A stretch of 64,000 nt of DNA from Streptomyces canus. GTDB taxonomy: Bacteria; Actinomycetota; Actinomycetes; Streptomycetales; Streptomycetaceae. The translations under genes and the position numbers were made by a program. Where the stretch lies: positions 1,674,001-1,738,000 of the forward strand of contig NZ_JAUSWW010000001.1 in NCBI RefSeq assembly GCF_030815415.1, in the 5' to 3' direction. The notes under the pieces were generated by a model. That model was not told the origin of the DNA, ran no database searches, and saw nothing but the letters and a program-made list of their open reading frames with translations. Positions 45,315 to 57,994 of this stretch are shown one piece after another (the stretch's first letter is position 1; every line of letters starts with the position of its first letter).

Positions 45315-45402
45315 CATGTCCTCCAGCCAGTGGTGACGTCGGCTCTGGACTACTCCCCCGCGTACCCGGCGTCCGCCGCACCAGTCACCCGGATGGCCCG
45401 CG

Positions 45403-45747
45403 TCAGAAGCGCCCGGGGTGGGCCGCCAGCCAGCGCTTCGCCGCGCGGAGCAGCTCGGGGTCGGCGGGCGGGGCCTCCTCGGGGTGGCGTTCGGCCCACT
45501 TGACGACGTACGGGCAGAGCGGGGCCACCACGACACCCTCGCGCTCGGCGGTGGCGTAGAGCTCGCGGGCCAGGGAGCCCGCGATGCCCTTTCCCTCGTG
45601 GGCCGGTTCCACGATCGTGTGGACGGGGACCAGGGCGCGCCCGGGCGATTCGAGGACGAAGTACTCGATACGGCCCACGACTTCACCGTCGCCGAGGGCC
45701 TCCAGGCGGCCCGCCGGGCGGTCGTCGCGGATCTCGATGTCGCTCAT
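45403..45747 (-). CDS. GNAT-fold acetyltransferase (YjdJ-like)
   Basis: A 114-aa minimal GNAT of the Acetyltransf_CG type. It includes RLEALGDGEVVGRIEYFV, HTIVEPAHEGKGIAGSLARELYATAEREG (a shortened acetyl-CoA loop) and APLCPYVVKWAERHPE. The C-terminus AAKRWLAAHPGRF is typical. Substrate unknown. The start is ATG 45747. It is 32 bp downstream of panD in the same direction, so it may be co-transcribed. Confidence 0.85.
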   Translation of the reverse strand: MSDIEIRDDRPAGRLEALGDGEVVGRIEYFVLESPGRALVPVHTIVEPAHEGKGIAGSLARELYATAEREGVVVAPLCPYVVKWAERHPEEAPPADPELLRAAKRWLAAHPGRF

Positions 45748-45779
45748 GGGCACGCTCCTGGTCGAATGCCGTACAGGGA

Positions 45780-46199
45780 TCAGACCGGTACCGACTGCGG
45801 GCTGCGCTCCTGGTCGGAGCCCGGCACCGGCTCCGACGGGTCCGCGCCCAGGGCCACGATCCGGTTGTCGCGGTCCACGTGCACGACCCTCGGCTCCAGC
45901 GCCCGCGCCTCGGCATCGGTCACTTGAGCGTAACTGATGATGATCACCAGGTCGCCGGGGTGGACGAGATGTGCGGCGGCCCCGTTGATACCGATCACTC
46001 CGGAGCCGCGCTCGCCCTCGATGACGTACGTCTCCAGGCGGGCACCGTTGGTGATGTCGACGATGTGCACGAGCTCGCCGGGCAGCAGGTCGGCGGCGTC
46101 GAGGAGGCCCGCGTCGATGGTCACCGATCCCACGTAGTGCAGGTCGGCCTGGGTGACGGTGGCGCGGTGGATCTTGGACTTGAACATGGTACGAAACAT
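45780..46199 (-). CDS. panD: Aspartate 1-decarboxylase
   Basis: A 139-aa protein with the self-cleavage site Gly24-Ser25 in YVGSVTID, which yields the pyruvoyl cofactor. It also has [33 protein letters not shown] and the N-terminal [20 protein letters not shown]. It converts aspartate to beta-alanine for pantothenate and CoA synthesis. The C-terminal ~15 residues extend past the usual end. panB/panC are not adjacent. Pyruvoyl maturation needs the PanZ-like factor only in enterics. Confidence 0.95.
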   Translation of the reverse strand: MFRTMFKSKIHRATVTQADLHYVGSVTIDAGLLDAADLLPGELVHIVDITNGARLETYVIEGERGSGVIGINGAAAHLVHPGDLVIIISYAQVTDAEARALEPRVVHVDRDNRIVALGADPSEPVPGSDQERSPQSVPV

Positions 46200-46282
46200 G
46201 AGGAAGCTCCCGTTTTGTCTGCTCCCTGCCTGCTGTGCAGGTCAAGGGCGTTGGCGGCAGCGTACATCCCTTCGCGTACGGA

Positions 46283-46624
46283 TCAGCTCAGCTTCTGCTC
46301 ACACTCCTCGAGCGCGAACTCGCCGAAGCTGTCCGCGATCTCCTCCATGAGGCCGCCGTCGAGGACCCCCGGGTTCCAGGCGAAGACGGGATACTCGCCT
46401 TCCTCGTCGGGCCGGGACGTGTCGAGCACGGCGAACAGCCACACGTCGTCGAGCAGGACCACCATCAGTTCCTGCTCCAGCCGGTACGACGGCGGGAAGG
46501 TGAGACCCATCTCCCGCTCGGCCCGGGCGATGGTCTCGGCAGAGCACCCCGGGCCGTAGGACGCACTGTCCTCGTTGGCACGCAGCAGCTCGATGACCTT
46601 CCGGCTCGCTTCCGTACCCGTCAT
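46283..46624 (-). CDS. SUKH/SMI1-like protein, apparently internally shortened
   Basis: A 113-aa protein. It begins with helical MTGTEASRKVIELLRAN and a SUKH-type segment ETIARAEREMGLTFPPSYR. It then goes directly to ELMVVLLDDVWLFAVLDTSRPDEEGEYPVFAWNPG, omitting the first half of the usual beta-sheet. It is ~40 residues shorter than typical, with no frame break, so it may be a compact variant or a deletion derivative. ATG 46624 is the chosen start; the extended frame to 46714 is arginine-rich. A small intergenic stretch separates it from panD. Confidence 0.65.
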   Translation of the reverse strand: MTGTEASRKVIELLRANEDSASYGPGCSAETIARAEREMGLTFPPSYRLEQELMVVLLDDVWLFAVLDTSRPDEEGEYPVFAWNPGVLDGGLMEEIADSFGEFALEECEQKLS

Positions 46625-46743
46625 CCGCCGCGGTCCTTCACCCGGAGTGATCAGTGACGCGGACGGCCCCGGTGGTGACGCCGGCCGGCACAGCCGGGCG
46701 CGCCGACGTCGCACCGGGCCGTCAGCTACGTCGACCGATCGGC

Positions 46744-46986
46744 TCAGCCGCCGCTCTTGCGCCGGAACGAGCGCTGGCTCGAAGCCGGGCCGTGTGCGGC
46801 ACGTACCTTCGACGCGTCGGTGTTGGCGGCGACATCGGCGGCGTCCGCCTGGGCACCGCGCTTGCGGGCCAGGGCTTCGCGGAACTTGGCCTTGAGGTCG
46901 TAGTTGCCGTCACTGTCCGGCGTCAGAGGTGACGACTCGGCGGCAGCCGGCTCCGAACCTTCCGGGGATGCGGGCTCTGCGGTCAT
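46744..46986 (-). CDS. DUF5302 family small protein
   Basis: An 80-aa protein with an acidic Ser/Pro/Glu N-terminus and the highly conserved C-terminal segment YDLKAKFREALARKRG, then ASSQRSFRRKSGG. I recognise this as the actinobacterial DUF5302 type. The C-terminus is strongly basic, suggesting nucleic-acid or ribosome contact, but no function is established. The start ATG 46986 has GGAGG 6 nt upstream. It stands alone, 109 bp from the GH2 stop. Confidence 0.82.
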   Translation of the reverse strand: MTAEPASPEGSEPAAAESSPLTPDSDGNYDLKAKFREALARKRGAQADAADVAANTDASKVRAAHGPASSQRSFRRKSGG

Positions 46987-47095
46987 GGTGACCTCCTGGG
47001 TTCGGGGTGGGGAAGCACAGCTTGTCATGCCGGGGGCGGTGCGGGGAGCCGGGTCCCGGCCGCGCACCGGGACCCCCGCCACGTCGTGGTTCGCC

Positions 47096-51007
<3,912 letters not shown>

Positions 51008-51016
51008 TCAGATCCT

Positions 51017-51072
51017 GTTCGGTGCTGTTGGGAAACCGAACGCACACTAGGTTGTCGGCCCGAGCGAGGCAA
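51017..51072 (-). promoter_or_regulatory. GH2 promoter with overlapping inverted repeat
   Basis: Minus strand: -35 TTGCCT (51067-51072), exactly 17 bp, -10 TAGTGT (51044-51049). Immediately downstream, at the expected start site, GTTCGGT (51017-51023) and ACCGAAC (51035-51041) form a 7-bp perfect inverted repeat with an 11-bp spacer. The position suits a repressor blocking initiation. Confidence 0.55.
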
Positions 51073-51128
51073 TGATGTTGTCGGTCTTTGTGTGAACCTG
51101 CGGGGTTGACGTGCTGCGTGCGACTGAT

Positions 51129-53024
51129 CTATGCGGCCGTCTCGACCTCCGTGACGTCGCCGGGCCGCTCCGCGAACTGCGTCCGGTACAGCTCGGCGTA
51201 CCGCCGGCCGGCCGCCAACAGCTCCTCGTGCGTGCCCCGTTCGACGATCCGCCCGCCCTCGACCACCAGGATCTGGTCGGCCGCCCGGACCGTGGACAGA
51301 CGGTGGGCGATGACGATGGCGGTCCGTCCTTCCAGCGCCTCGGTCAGCGCCTCCTGGACCGCTGCCTCCGAGGTGTTGTCCAGGTGGGCGGTGGCCTCGT
51401 CGAGGATGACGACGCGCTGGCGGGCCAGCAGCAGCCGGGCGATGGTCATGCGCTGTCGTTCGCCGCCGGACAGGCGGTAGCCGCGCTCGCCGACCACGGT
51501 GTCGAGGCCGTCGGGGAGGGAGTCCACGAGGGCCTCGAGGCGGGAGCGGCGCAGGGCGTCGCGGAGTTCGTCCTCGGTGGCCTCCGGGCGGGCCAGCAGC
51601 AGGTTGGCGCGGACCGTGTCGTGGAAGAGGTGGCCGTCCTGGGTGACCATGCCGAGGGTGGCGCGCAGCGAACTCGCGGTCAGGTCGCGGACGTCGGTGC
51701 CGCCGATCCGCACGGCGCCCTCGTCGACGTCGTACAGCCGCGGGAGCAGTCCGGCGATCGTCGACTTGCCCGCGCCCGAGGAGCCGACGAGCGCGATCGT
51801 CTGGCCCGGTTCGGCACGGAAGGAGATGCCCTTGAGGACCTCGTCGCCGCCGCGGGTGTCGAGGGAGGCGACCTCCTCCAGGGAGGCCAGGGAGACCTTG
51901 TCGGCGGACGGGTAGCCGAAGCGGACGTCCTCGAACTCGACCGCGACGGGCCCGTAGGGGGCGTCGAGAGCGTCCGGCTTCTCCTCGATCAGCGGCTTCA
52001 GGTCGAGCACCTCGAAGACCCGCTCGAAGCTGACCAGGGCGCTCATCACCTCGACGCGGGCTCCGGCGAGCGAGGTGAGCGGGGCGTACAGCCGGGTCAG
52101 CAGCAGGGCGAGGGAGACGACCGCGCCCGGCTCCAGGGTGCCGCGCAGGGCGAACCAGCCGCCGAGGCCGTAGACGAGGGCCAGCGCCAGGGCGGAGACC
52201 AGGGTGAGGGCGGTGATGAACACCGACTGCGCGGTGGCCGTGCGGACACCGATGTCGGCGACCCTGCGGGCGCGGGCCGCGAACTCCTCGGACTCCTGCT
52301 CGGGGCGGCCGAACAGCTTGATCAGCGTGGCGCCGGGCGCCGAGAAGCGCTCGGTCATACGGGTGCCCATCGCCGCGTTCAGCGCGGCCGCCTCCCGCTG
52401 CATCCGGGCCATCCGGCGCCCCATGCGGCGGGCCGGGATCACGAAGACCGGCAGCAGGACCAGCGCGAGCAGGGTGATCTGCCAGGACAGGGTGAGCATG
52501 ACGGCGAGGGTGAGCAGCAGGGTGACGAGGTTGCTGACGACTCCGGAGAGCGTGTTGCTGAAGGCTCGCTGTGCACCGATGACGTCGTTGTTGAGTCGGG
52601 AGACCAGCGCTCCCGTACGTGTCCGTGTGAAGAACGCGACCGGCATGCGCTGCACATGATCGAACACAGCCGTCCGCAGATCGAGGATGAGCCCCTCTCC
52701 GAGCGTCGACGACAGCCGTCGCCCGAGGATGCCCAGCGCCGCCTCGGCGACCGCGATGAGCGCGATGAGCAGGGCGAGCCGTACGACGGTGCCCTCGTCG
52801 TCGCCCGTCACGATCGCGTCCACGACATGCCCGGCGAGCACCGGGGTCGCGACGGCGAGCAGCGCGGTCGCCACCCCGAGCGCCACGAACTGGGCGATGC
52901 GGGTGCGGTGCGGTCGGGCGAACGCGCCGATGCGGCGTAGCGTCGTGCGGGCGAAGGGCCGCGTCTCCTGCTCGGCGTGCATCACGCTCTGCAGCTGTGT
53001 CCAGGCTGTGGTTTCCATGCTCAT
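51129..53024 (-). CDS. ABC exporter, fused membrane and ATPase domains
   Basis: A 631-aa half-transporter of the multidrug/lipid type. Six transmembrane helices span about residues 40-340, including the RTRTGALVSRLNNDV coupling region. The ATPase domain at about 370-615 has Walker A GSSGAGKST, Q-loop VTQDGHLFHDTVRANLLLARP, signature RLSGGERQRM, Walker B VVILDEATAHLD and the H-loop in IVIAHRLSTV. It works as a dimer. The start ATG 53024 sits at the predicted transcription start, so the mRNA is probably leaderless. Promoter geometry suggests control by a SoxR/MerR activator, consistent with redox-active drug export. Confidence 0.92.
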   Translation of the reverse strand: MSMETTAWTQLQSVMHAEQETRPFARTTLRRIGAFARPHRTRIAQFVALGVATALLAVATPVLAGHVVDAIVTGDDEGTVVRLALLIALIAVAEAALGILGRRLSSTLGEGLILDLRTAVFDHVQRMPVAFFTRTRTGALVSRLNNDVIGAQRAFSNTLSGVVSNLVTLLLTLAVMLTLSWQITLLALVLLPVFVIPARRMGRRMARMQREAAALNAAMGTRMTERFSAPGATLIKLFGRPEQESEEFAARARRVADIGVRTATAQSVFITALTLVSALALALVYGLGGWFALRGTLEPGAVVSLALLLTRLYAPLTSLAGARVEVMSALVSFERVFEVLDLKPLIEEKPDALDAPYGPVAVEFEDVRFGYPSADKVSLASLEEVASLDTRGGDEVLKGISFRAEPGQTIALVGSSGAGKSTIAGLLPRLYDVDEGAVRIGGTDVRDLTASSLRATLGMVTQDGHLFHDTVRANLLLARPEATEDELRDALRRSRLEALVDSLPDGLDTVVGERGYRLSGGERQRMTIARLLLARQRVVILDEATAHLDNTSEAAVQEALTEALEGRTAIVIAHRLSTVRAADQILVVEGGRIVERGTHEELLAAGRRYAELYRTQFAERPGDVTEVETAA

Positions 53025-53031
53025 GGGAGCG

Positions 53032-53060
53032 AACGTACGACCTCAAGCGTTGTTGAGGTC
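53032..53060 (-). promoter_or_regulatory. SoxR/MerR-type promoter of the ABC exporter
   Basis: GACCTCAA (53039-53046) and TTGAGGTC (53053-53060) are perfect inverted half-sites with a 6-bp spacer. The core CCTCAA-N6-TTGAGG is the half-site pattern and spacing of SoxR boxes. On the minus strand -35 TTGACC and -10 TACGTT (53032-53037) are separated by 19 bp, the over-long spacer that MerR-family activators untwist. The exporter ATG is 8 nt past the -10. No merR/soxR gene is in the window, so the regulator would act in trans. Confidence 0.78.
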
Positions 53061-53126
53061 AACACCCCCTGGACGTCCGTCCCCAGGATGTCCGTCCCCA
53101 GCACCTCTCCCCGCTCGAAGGATCCG

Positions 53127-54146
53127 ATGACCGTACGCAATCCCCCGGCCGCCCTTCCGCAACCCGCGGTTGGCACGGCACCGAGAACCTCTGAGGACGT
53201 GAGCCCCCGTCGCGTCCCCGCCCGCAGGATCCGTCAGATCCTGTGTCTGCTTCCGCTTCTGCTCGTCACGGTGGTCGCCGTGCAGCACCGCACGGTCCTC
53301 ACCGAGGGTTTCGGCCATCTGGAGTCCGCCGAGTGGCCCTGGCTGCTGGTCGCGGTCTGCTCGACCTGTCTGACCTGGGTCGCCGCCGCCTGCACCCGCC
53401 AGGGCGCGGTCGTGCAGGCCCTGCCCAAACGGCGGCTGCTGGCAACCCAGTTCGCGGCCGGCGCGGCCAATCACCTGCTGCCCACAGGCCTGGGCGCCAG
53501 CGCGGTCAACCTCCGGTTCATGACGGTGTGCGGGCTCCCGCTCGCCCGTTCCTCGGCCGCCCTCGCCCTGTATCTGCTGGCGGAGTCGATCGGCCGGCTG
53601 GGCCTGCTGGCCGCGCTGCTGATCGCCTTCCCCGACGCGCTGAGCCTGGGAGCCCTCCTTCCCGAGGGCGCGCTCGGCGCGCTGCTGCCCGCCCTGGGCC
53701 TGGTGCTGGTCGTGGCGGCGGGCGTGCTCGTGTTCGTACGGCGGGTGCGTACGACCGTGACCTCGTTCCTGCGCACGGCGCTCTGCGAGGCGCGCGAGGT
53801 GCACACCCGGCCCGCCCGGGCGTTCGCCCTGTGGGGCGGTTCGCTCGCCTTCCCCGCGCTCCAGGCGGCCGGACTGGCCGCGGTGGGGCAGGCGTTGGGG
53901 CTGCCGGTGCCGCCGCTGCACATCGCGGTGGCATATCTCGCGGCTACGGTCGCCGTCGCGCTGGTGCCGACACCCGGCGGGATCGGCTCGGTGGAGGCGG
54001 CGCTGGTCGTGGCGCTGGTGGCGGCGGGCGGTCCGGCGGCGATCGCGACGGCCGTGGTGCTGGCGTACCGGATCATCACCGTGTGGCTTCCGCTGGTTCC
54101 GGGGGCGTTGACGCTCGGGGCGCTGGTACGCATGAAGGTCATCTGA
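53127..54146 (+). CDS. Lysylphosphatidylglycerol synthase transmembrane-domain (UPF0104) protein
   Basis: A 339-aa protein with about eight hydrophobic helices and the family's C-terminal segment AVAYLAATVAVALVPTPGGIGSVEAALV, then VVLAYRIITVWLPLVPGAL. This is the MprF/AglD-type flippase domain without a transferase. LysX in this window carries its own membrane domain, so the two may or may not cooperate. The start ATG 53127 follows GAAGGA. It is divergent from the ABC exporter and could share its control region. Confidence 0.88.
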   Translation: MTVRNPPAALPQPAVGTAPRTSEDVSPRRVPARRIRQILCLLPLLLVTVVAVQHRTVLTEGFGHLESAEWPWLLVAVCSTCLTWVAAACTRQGAVVQALPKRRLLATQFAAGAANHLLPTGLGASAVNLRFMTVCGLPLARSSAALALYLLAESIGRLGLLAALLIAFPDALSLGALLPEGALGALLPALGLVLVVAAGVLVFVRRVRTTVTSFLRTALCEAREVHTRPARAFALWGGSLAFPALQAAGLAAVGQALGLPVPPLHIAVAYLAATVAVALVPTPGGIGSVEAALVVALVAAGGPAAIATAVVLAYRIITVWLPLVPGALTLGALVRMKVI

Positions 54147-54186
54147 ACGAAGGTCGCCTGGCCCCGAGGAGCCGCGGTGAACTCGG

Positions 54187-55179
54187 CTACGGCGTGGGCG
54201 TGTTGGCGGAAGGCCTGGAGGGCGCCGCCAGGTTCGCCTCCGGGGCAGGGCGGCACGGGTCGTTCAAGAACCCCTGGACGGTGACGGCCACCCGCGCACC
54301 GGCACGGGCGGCGTCGGCCGCGCTCTGCCCCGGGTGCAGCAGACCGCCGGCGGCAAAGACTCCGGGCCGTGAGGTCTCGGGGGCCAGGGTCAGCCCTCCG
54401 CTGCGCGCCAGCTCGTTCTCGGGCACGAAGTCGCCGGTGAACACGACGGTGTCGCACGCCAGGACAGCCGTACGACCGTCTCGGTGCCGGACACGGACGC
54501 CGGACAGCCGTCCGTGGCCGAGGAGTTCGACGACCGCGGTGCCGGTGAGCAGGGGGACGCGTCGGCGAAGGCGGGCGTCCTGGGCGCGGAGCCGGGTGGT
54601 CCGTGCCCGGTCCGACTCCGTGACCATGGCGACGACGTCGGCTCCTGCGGCCCGTACCGTGTCGGCGGCCGAGTACGAGACGCCTTCCGCACCGACGATC
54701 ACCGCCCGCGTCCCGATCCGCTGCCCGTACAGGTGCACGGCCTGCTGAAGTTCACCGGTGGTGCAGACACCGGCCGGCCGGGTCCCCGGCACCAGGCGGG
54801 CGGCGCGCGGTCGTTCGCGGGCGCCGGTGGCCAGGATCACGGCCCGCGCCTCGATGGTCTCGGGGCCGTCCCGGCCGACGGTGGCGAGCGCGAGGGGGCC
54901 GTGGGGCGGGCCCGCCCAGTCGAGGACACTCACTCCGGTCCGTACGACCGCCCCGGTCCGCAGCGCCGCGTCCACGAGGAGCCGTGCGTACCCGGGACCG
55001 GTCAGCGGATGCAGCCAGGTGCCGTAGCCGCCGTGCGCGCAGTGCCGTGGCACTCCCCCGGCCCGTTGCTCCCGGTCCAGCACCTCGACCCTCCCGGCGC
55101 CGCCGACGGCCAGGCGGGCCGCGGCGGCGAGACCCGCGGGACCGGCACCCACCACGAGGACGTCGACCCTGCGCGTCAC
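54187..55179 (-). CDS. FAD-dependent oxidoreductase (GlpB/HcnB-like)
   Basis: A 330-aa pyridine-nucleotide-disulfide-type flavoprotein. The FAD loop is VLVVGAGPAGLAAAARLA at the start, ILATGARERPRA near residue 120, the second dinucleotide site is AVIVGAEGVSYSAADT, and the C-terminal FAD segment is GVFAAGGLLHPGQSA. There is no CxxC redox pair. The start GTG 55179 overlaps the previous gene's stop by 4 nt, implying a complex with the Fe-S flavoprotein, as in GlpAB or two-subunit amino-acid/cyanide dehydrogenases. Confidence 0.82.
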   Translation of the reverse strand: MTRRVDVLVVGAGPAGLAAAARLAVGGAGRVEVLDREQRAGGVPRHCAHGGYGTWLHPLTGPGYARLLVDAALRTGAVVRTGVSVLDWAGPPHGPLALATVGRDGPETIEARAVILATGARERPRAARLVPGTRPAGVCTTGELQQAVHLYGQRIGTRAVIVGAEGVSYSAADTVRAAGADVVAMVTESDRARTTRLRAQDARLRRRVPLLTGTAVVELLGHGRLSGVRVRHRDGRTAVLACDTVVFTGDFVPENELARSGGLTLAPETSRPGVFAAGGLLHPGQSAADAARAGARVAVTVQGFLNDPCRPAPEANLAAPSRPSANTPTP

Positions 55180-56558
55180 CTCCGGGCCTCCTCGAACAGC
55201 TCCCGCACGGCCGCTCCGCAGTAGAACCCCTGGCAGCGTCCCGACCGGGCCCGGGTGCGGCGGCGCAGCCCGTCGAGGCCTCCCGGCGGGACCGTACTGG
55301 CCAGGGCGTCGCGGATCTCGCCGCGGGAGACGCGTTCGCAGTGGCAGACGAGGGTGCCGTACTCCGGGTCGGCGGCGATGAGTTCGGGACGCTGGTAGGG
55401 GCGGGGGAAGGCTTCGCCGAGGTTGGGCATGTGCACGGGATCCAGGTCGCGCGCGGGTCCCAGGTCGAGCCCGTGCTCGGTGAGTTGTCCGACGACATGT
55501 CCCGCGATGGCGAGCGAGGCGGTCAGGCCGGTCGAGCGGATGCCGCCCACCGTGACGTAGGACTGTTCCGGGTGGACGTGGATGCGGTAGTCGTCGTGCT
55601 CGGTGGCGGCGCGCAGTCCGGCGTAGACGGCGGTGACCTCCTCGTCGAGCAGTGCGGGCAGGACGCGGCGGCCCTTCTCGCGCAACTGGGACAGGCCTTC
55701 GGCGGAGGACTGCGTGGCCTGTCGGTCGTCGAGGTCCTCGGCGGTGGGGCCGAGGAGGACGTTGCCGTACACGGTGGGTGCCACCAGGACGCCCTTGCCG
55801 AGGGCTGTCGGGACGGGCAGGAGGATGTGGCGGACCAGGCTCCGGGCGAACTTGTCGAAGACGACGAGCTGGCCGCGGCGCGGGGTGACGGTGAAGTCGT
55901 GGTGGCCGAGCCGCCGGTCGAGGGTGTCGGCGTCGAGACCGGCCGCGTTGATCACCCAACGGGCGTGGAGGGCACCCCGCGTCGTGACCTGGACGCCTTG
56001 TTCCACCCGGCAGTTGAGGTGCAGGTCCACTCCGTGCCGGACGGCCTGCGTGGCGTAGGCCAGCGTTGTGGTCCAGGGGTCGATGATGCTCTCACCGGGG
56101 ACCTCCAGCGCCCCCAGCGCACCGGGGCCCAGGTGCGGCTCGCGCTCGTACACCTCGGCCGCGCCGAGCAGCCGGGACTCCTTGTAGTCGTTGCGCTCGG
56201 CCTTCTCCGCGAGGCGGGGCAGCGCGGCGAGCTGTTCCTCGTCCCAGGCGACGAGGAGGGCGCCGACCGGCTCGACGGCGATGCCCGACTCGGCGGCGAA
56301 TCGCGCCAGTCGGCGGGAGCCCTCGCGGACGAGCCGCGCCTCCAGCGAGCCGGGGACGGCGTCGAACCCGGTGTGCAGGATCGCCGTGTTGGCCTTCGAG
56401 GTGCCCTGCCCCACGTCGTCCCGCGCCTCGACGAGCGCGACGCGCAGCCGCGGGTGGCGGGCGAGTTCGCGGGCGATGGCACAGCCGACCACACCGGCGC
56501 CGACGACGGCCACGTCGTAGGTCGTGGCGGGCAGCGGTCCGGCCGTGGTGACCGTCAT
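55176..56558 (-). CDS. FAD-dependent dehydrogenase with BFD-like [2Fe-2S] domain (GlpA-like)
   Basis: A 460-aa protein. The DAO-type FAD domain at about residues 1-360 starts DVAVVGAGVVGCAIARELARH, with SKANTAILHTGFDA, WVINAAGLDADTLDRR and GGIRSTGLTASLAIAG. A C-terminal bacterioferritin-associated-ferredoxin-like domain at about 380-460 has four Cys in CHCERVS and CQGFYCG. This matches anaerobic glycerol-3-phosphate dehydrogenase large subunit architecture. It overlaps the FGGY kinase stop (ATGA) and the downstream flavoprotein start. Glycerol-3-phosphate is the likely substrate from the kinase neighbour, but another polyol phosphate is possible. Confidence 0.85.
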   Translation of the reverse strand: MTVTTAGPLPATTYDVAVVGAGVVGCAIARELARHPRLRVALVEARDDVGQGTSKANTAILHTGFDAVPGSLEARLVREGSRRLARFAAESGIAVEPVGALLVAWDEEQLAALPRLAEKAERNDYKESRLLGAAEVYEREPHLGPGALGALEVPGESIIDPWTTTLAYATQAVRHGVDLHLNCRVEQGVQVTTRGALHARWVINAAGLDADTLDRRLGHHDFTVTPRRGQLVVFDKFARSLVRHILLPVPTALGKGVLVAPTVYGNVLLGPTAEDLDDRQATQSSAEGLSQLREKGRRVLPALLDEEVTAVYAGLRAATEHDDYRIHVHPEQSYVTVGGIRSTGLTASLAIAGHVVGQLTEHGLDLGPARDLDPVHMPNLGEAFPRPYQRPELIAADPEYGTLVCHCERVSRGEIRDALASTVPPGGLDGLRRRTRARSGRCQGFYCGAAVRELFEEARR

Positions 56559-57994
56559 GCGGGTGTCCGGTCGAGCAGTGCGGCGACCTCCGTGCGGAAG
56601 CCGGCGCGGCGCTCGGCGGCCTCGTCGGGAGTGATGCGCGGCTCGTAGACGGCGGCCGGCTTCCAGTCGGGCAGCGCTTCGGCGACCGTCAGGCCGGGCT
56701 GTGCGCCCAGCCGGGCCAGGGCGCCGACGCCGAGCGCGGTGGCGTCGGGCAGGGCGGACACCTCCACGGGGCGTTGCAGCAGGTCGGCCTGGGTCTGCAT
56801 GAGCAGGGCGGAGCGGGTGAGGCCCCCGTCGACGCGCAGGGTGGCGAAGGGCGCGCCGAGGTCGGTGCCGGCCGCGTCGGCGAGTTCGGCGACCTGGGCG
56901 GCGATGCCCTCGCACAGGGCGCGCACGACGTGGCCGGGACCCGTGTCGAGGCCGAGCCCGGTGAGCGAACCGCGCAGGTCGCCGCGCCACCAGGGGGCGG
57001 CGAGCCCGGCCAGTGCGGGGACGAAGGTGACGCCGGCGCTGTCGGGCACCGTGGCTCCGACGGTGTCGAGGTCGGCGGCGCCCTTGATGACGCCGAGGTC
57101 GGTGAGCCAGCGCACGGCGGACGCGGCCGTGTACACCTGGCCGTCGAGGCAGTAGCTCGCTTCTCCGCCGAGCCGCCAGGCGACACAGCTGACCAGCCCG
57201 GAGGTGCCGCGTCTCGGGGTGTCGCCGGTGTGGGCGAGGAGGAAGGCCCCGGTTCCGTAGGTGCACTTGGCGGTGCCGGGTGCGGTGACGCGCTGGGCGA
57301 GCAGGGCGGCCTGCTGGTCGACAGCGAGGCCGGTGAGCGGGATTTCGGGTCCGAACTCCTTGGTCACACCGATTGGTTGGGCGTTGTCGACGACCCTGGG
57401 GAGCCGTTCGTCGGCGAGTCCGTACAGGTCGAGGGCGCGCGGTGACCAGCGGACGCGGTCGAGGTCGAGGAGCTGGGTGCGGCCGGCGGTCGCGGCGTCG
57501 GTGACGTAGGCGCCGGTGAGACGGTGGACGAGCCAGGCGTCGGTGGTGGTGACGACGCCCTCGCGGGTGCGGTGGCAGCGTATCCAGGCCATCTTGGGCG
57601 CGGCGAAGTACGGGTCGAGGGGCAGGCCGGTCAGTTCGCGCAACTCGTCGGCGTACGGGGTGAGTTCCTCGCACACCGACTCGGCGCGGCGGTCCTGCCA
57701 GACGAGCGCCTCGGTGAGCGGGCGGCCGGTGCCGGGATCCCAGGCGAGCACGGTCTCGCCCTGGTTGGCGAGGCCCAGCGCGACGACGGGTTCGCGCGCC
57801 TCGGCCAGCGCGCGGTGGCCGGCGTCGACGACCGAGGCGTACAAGTCCTCCGGGTCGACCTCGACCAGGCCGCCGGGCAGATGGCGCGGCCGCACCTCGG
57901 CGAAGCCGGCGCCGATGACACCGCGTTCGGGGCAGACGACGAGGGCCTTGGTGCCGGATGTGCCCTGGTCGACAGCGAGCACCGGACCTGTCAT
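56555..57994 (-). CDS. glpK: FGGY-family carbohydrate kinase, probable glycerol kinase
   Basis: A 479-aa FGGY kinase. The N-terminal phosphate loop is VLAVDQGTSGTKALV, the substrate loop NQGETVLAWD and WQDRRAES resembles GlpK, the catalytic Asp is in GLAVDQQAALLAQR (near residue 226), and RVDGGLTRSALLMQ is in the C-domain. It phosphorylates a polyol, most likely glycerol. It is slightly shorter than typical GlpK (~500-512). It is first of three coupled genes. The 280-nt region upstream (57995-58274) contains its promoter and that of the divergent gene, with TATAGT (58166-58171) as a plus-strand -10. Confidence 0.82.
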   Translation of the reverse strand: MTGPVLAVDQGTSGTKALVVCPERGVIGAGFAEVRPRHLPGGLVEVDPEDLYASVVDAGHRALAEAREPVVALGLANQGETVLAWDPGTGRPLTEALVWQDRRAESVCEELTPYADELRELTGLPLDPYFAAPKMAWIRCHRTREGVVTTTDAWLVHRLTGAYVTDAATAGRTQLLDLDRVRWSPRALDLYGLADERLPRVVDNAQPIGVTKEFGPEIPLTGLAVDQQAALLAQRVTAPGTAKCTYGTGAFLLAHTGDTPRRGTSGLVSCVAWRLGGEASYCLDGQVYTAASAVRWLTDLGVIKGAADLDTVGATVPDSAGVTFVPALAGLAAPWWRGDLRGSLTGLGLDTGPGHVVRALCEGIAAQVAELADAAGTDLGAPFATLRVDGGLTRSALLMQTQADLLQRPVEVSALPDATALGVGALARLGAQPGLTVAEALPDWKPAAVYEPRITPDEAAERRAGFRTEVAALLDRTPA

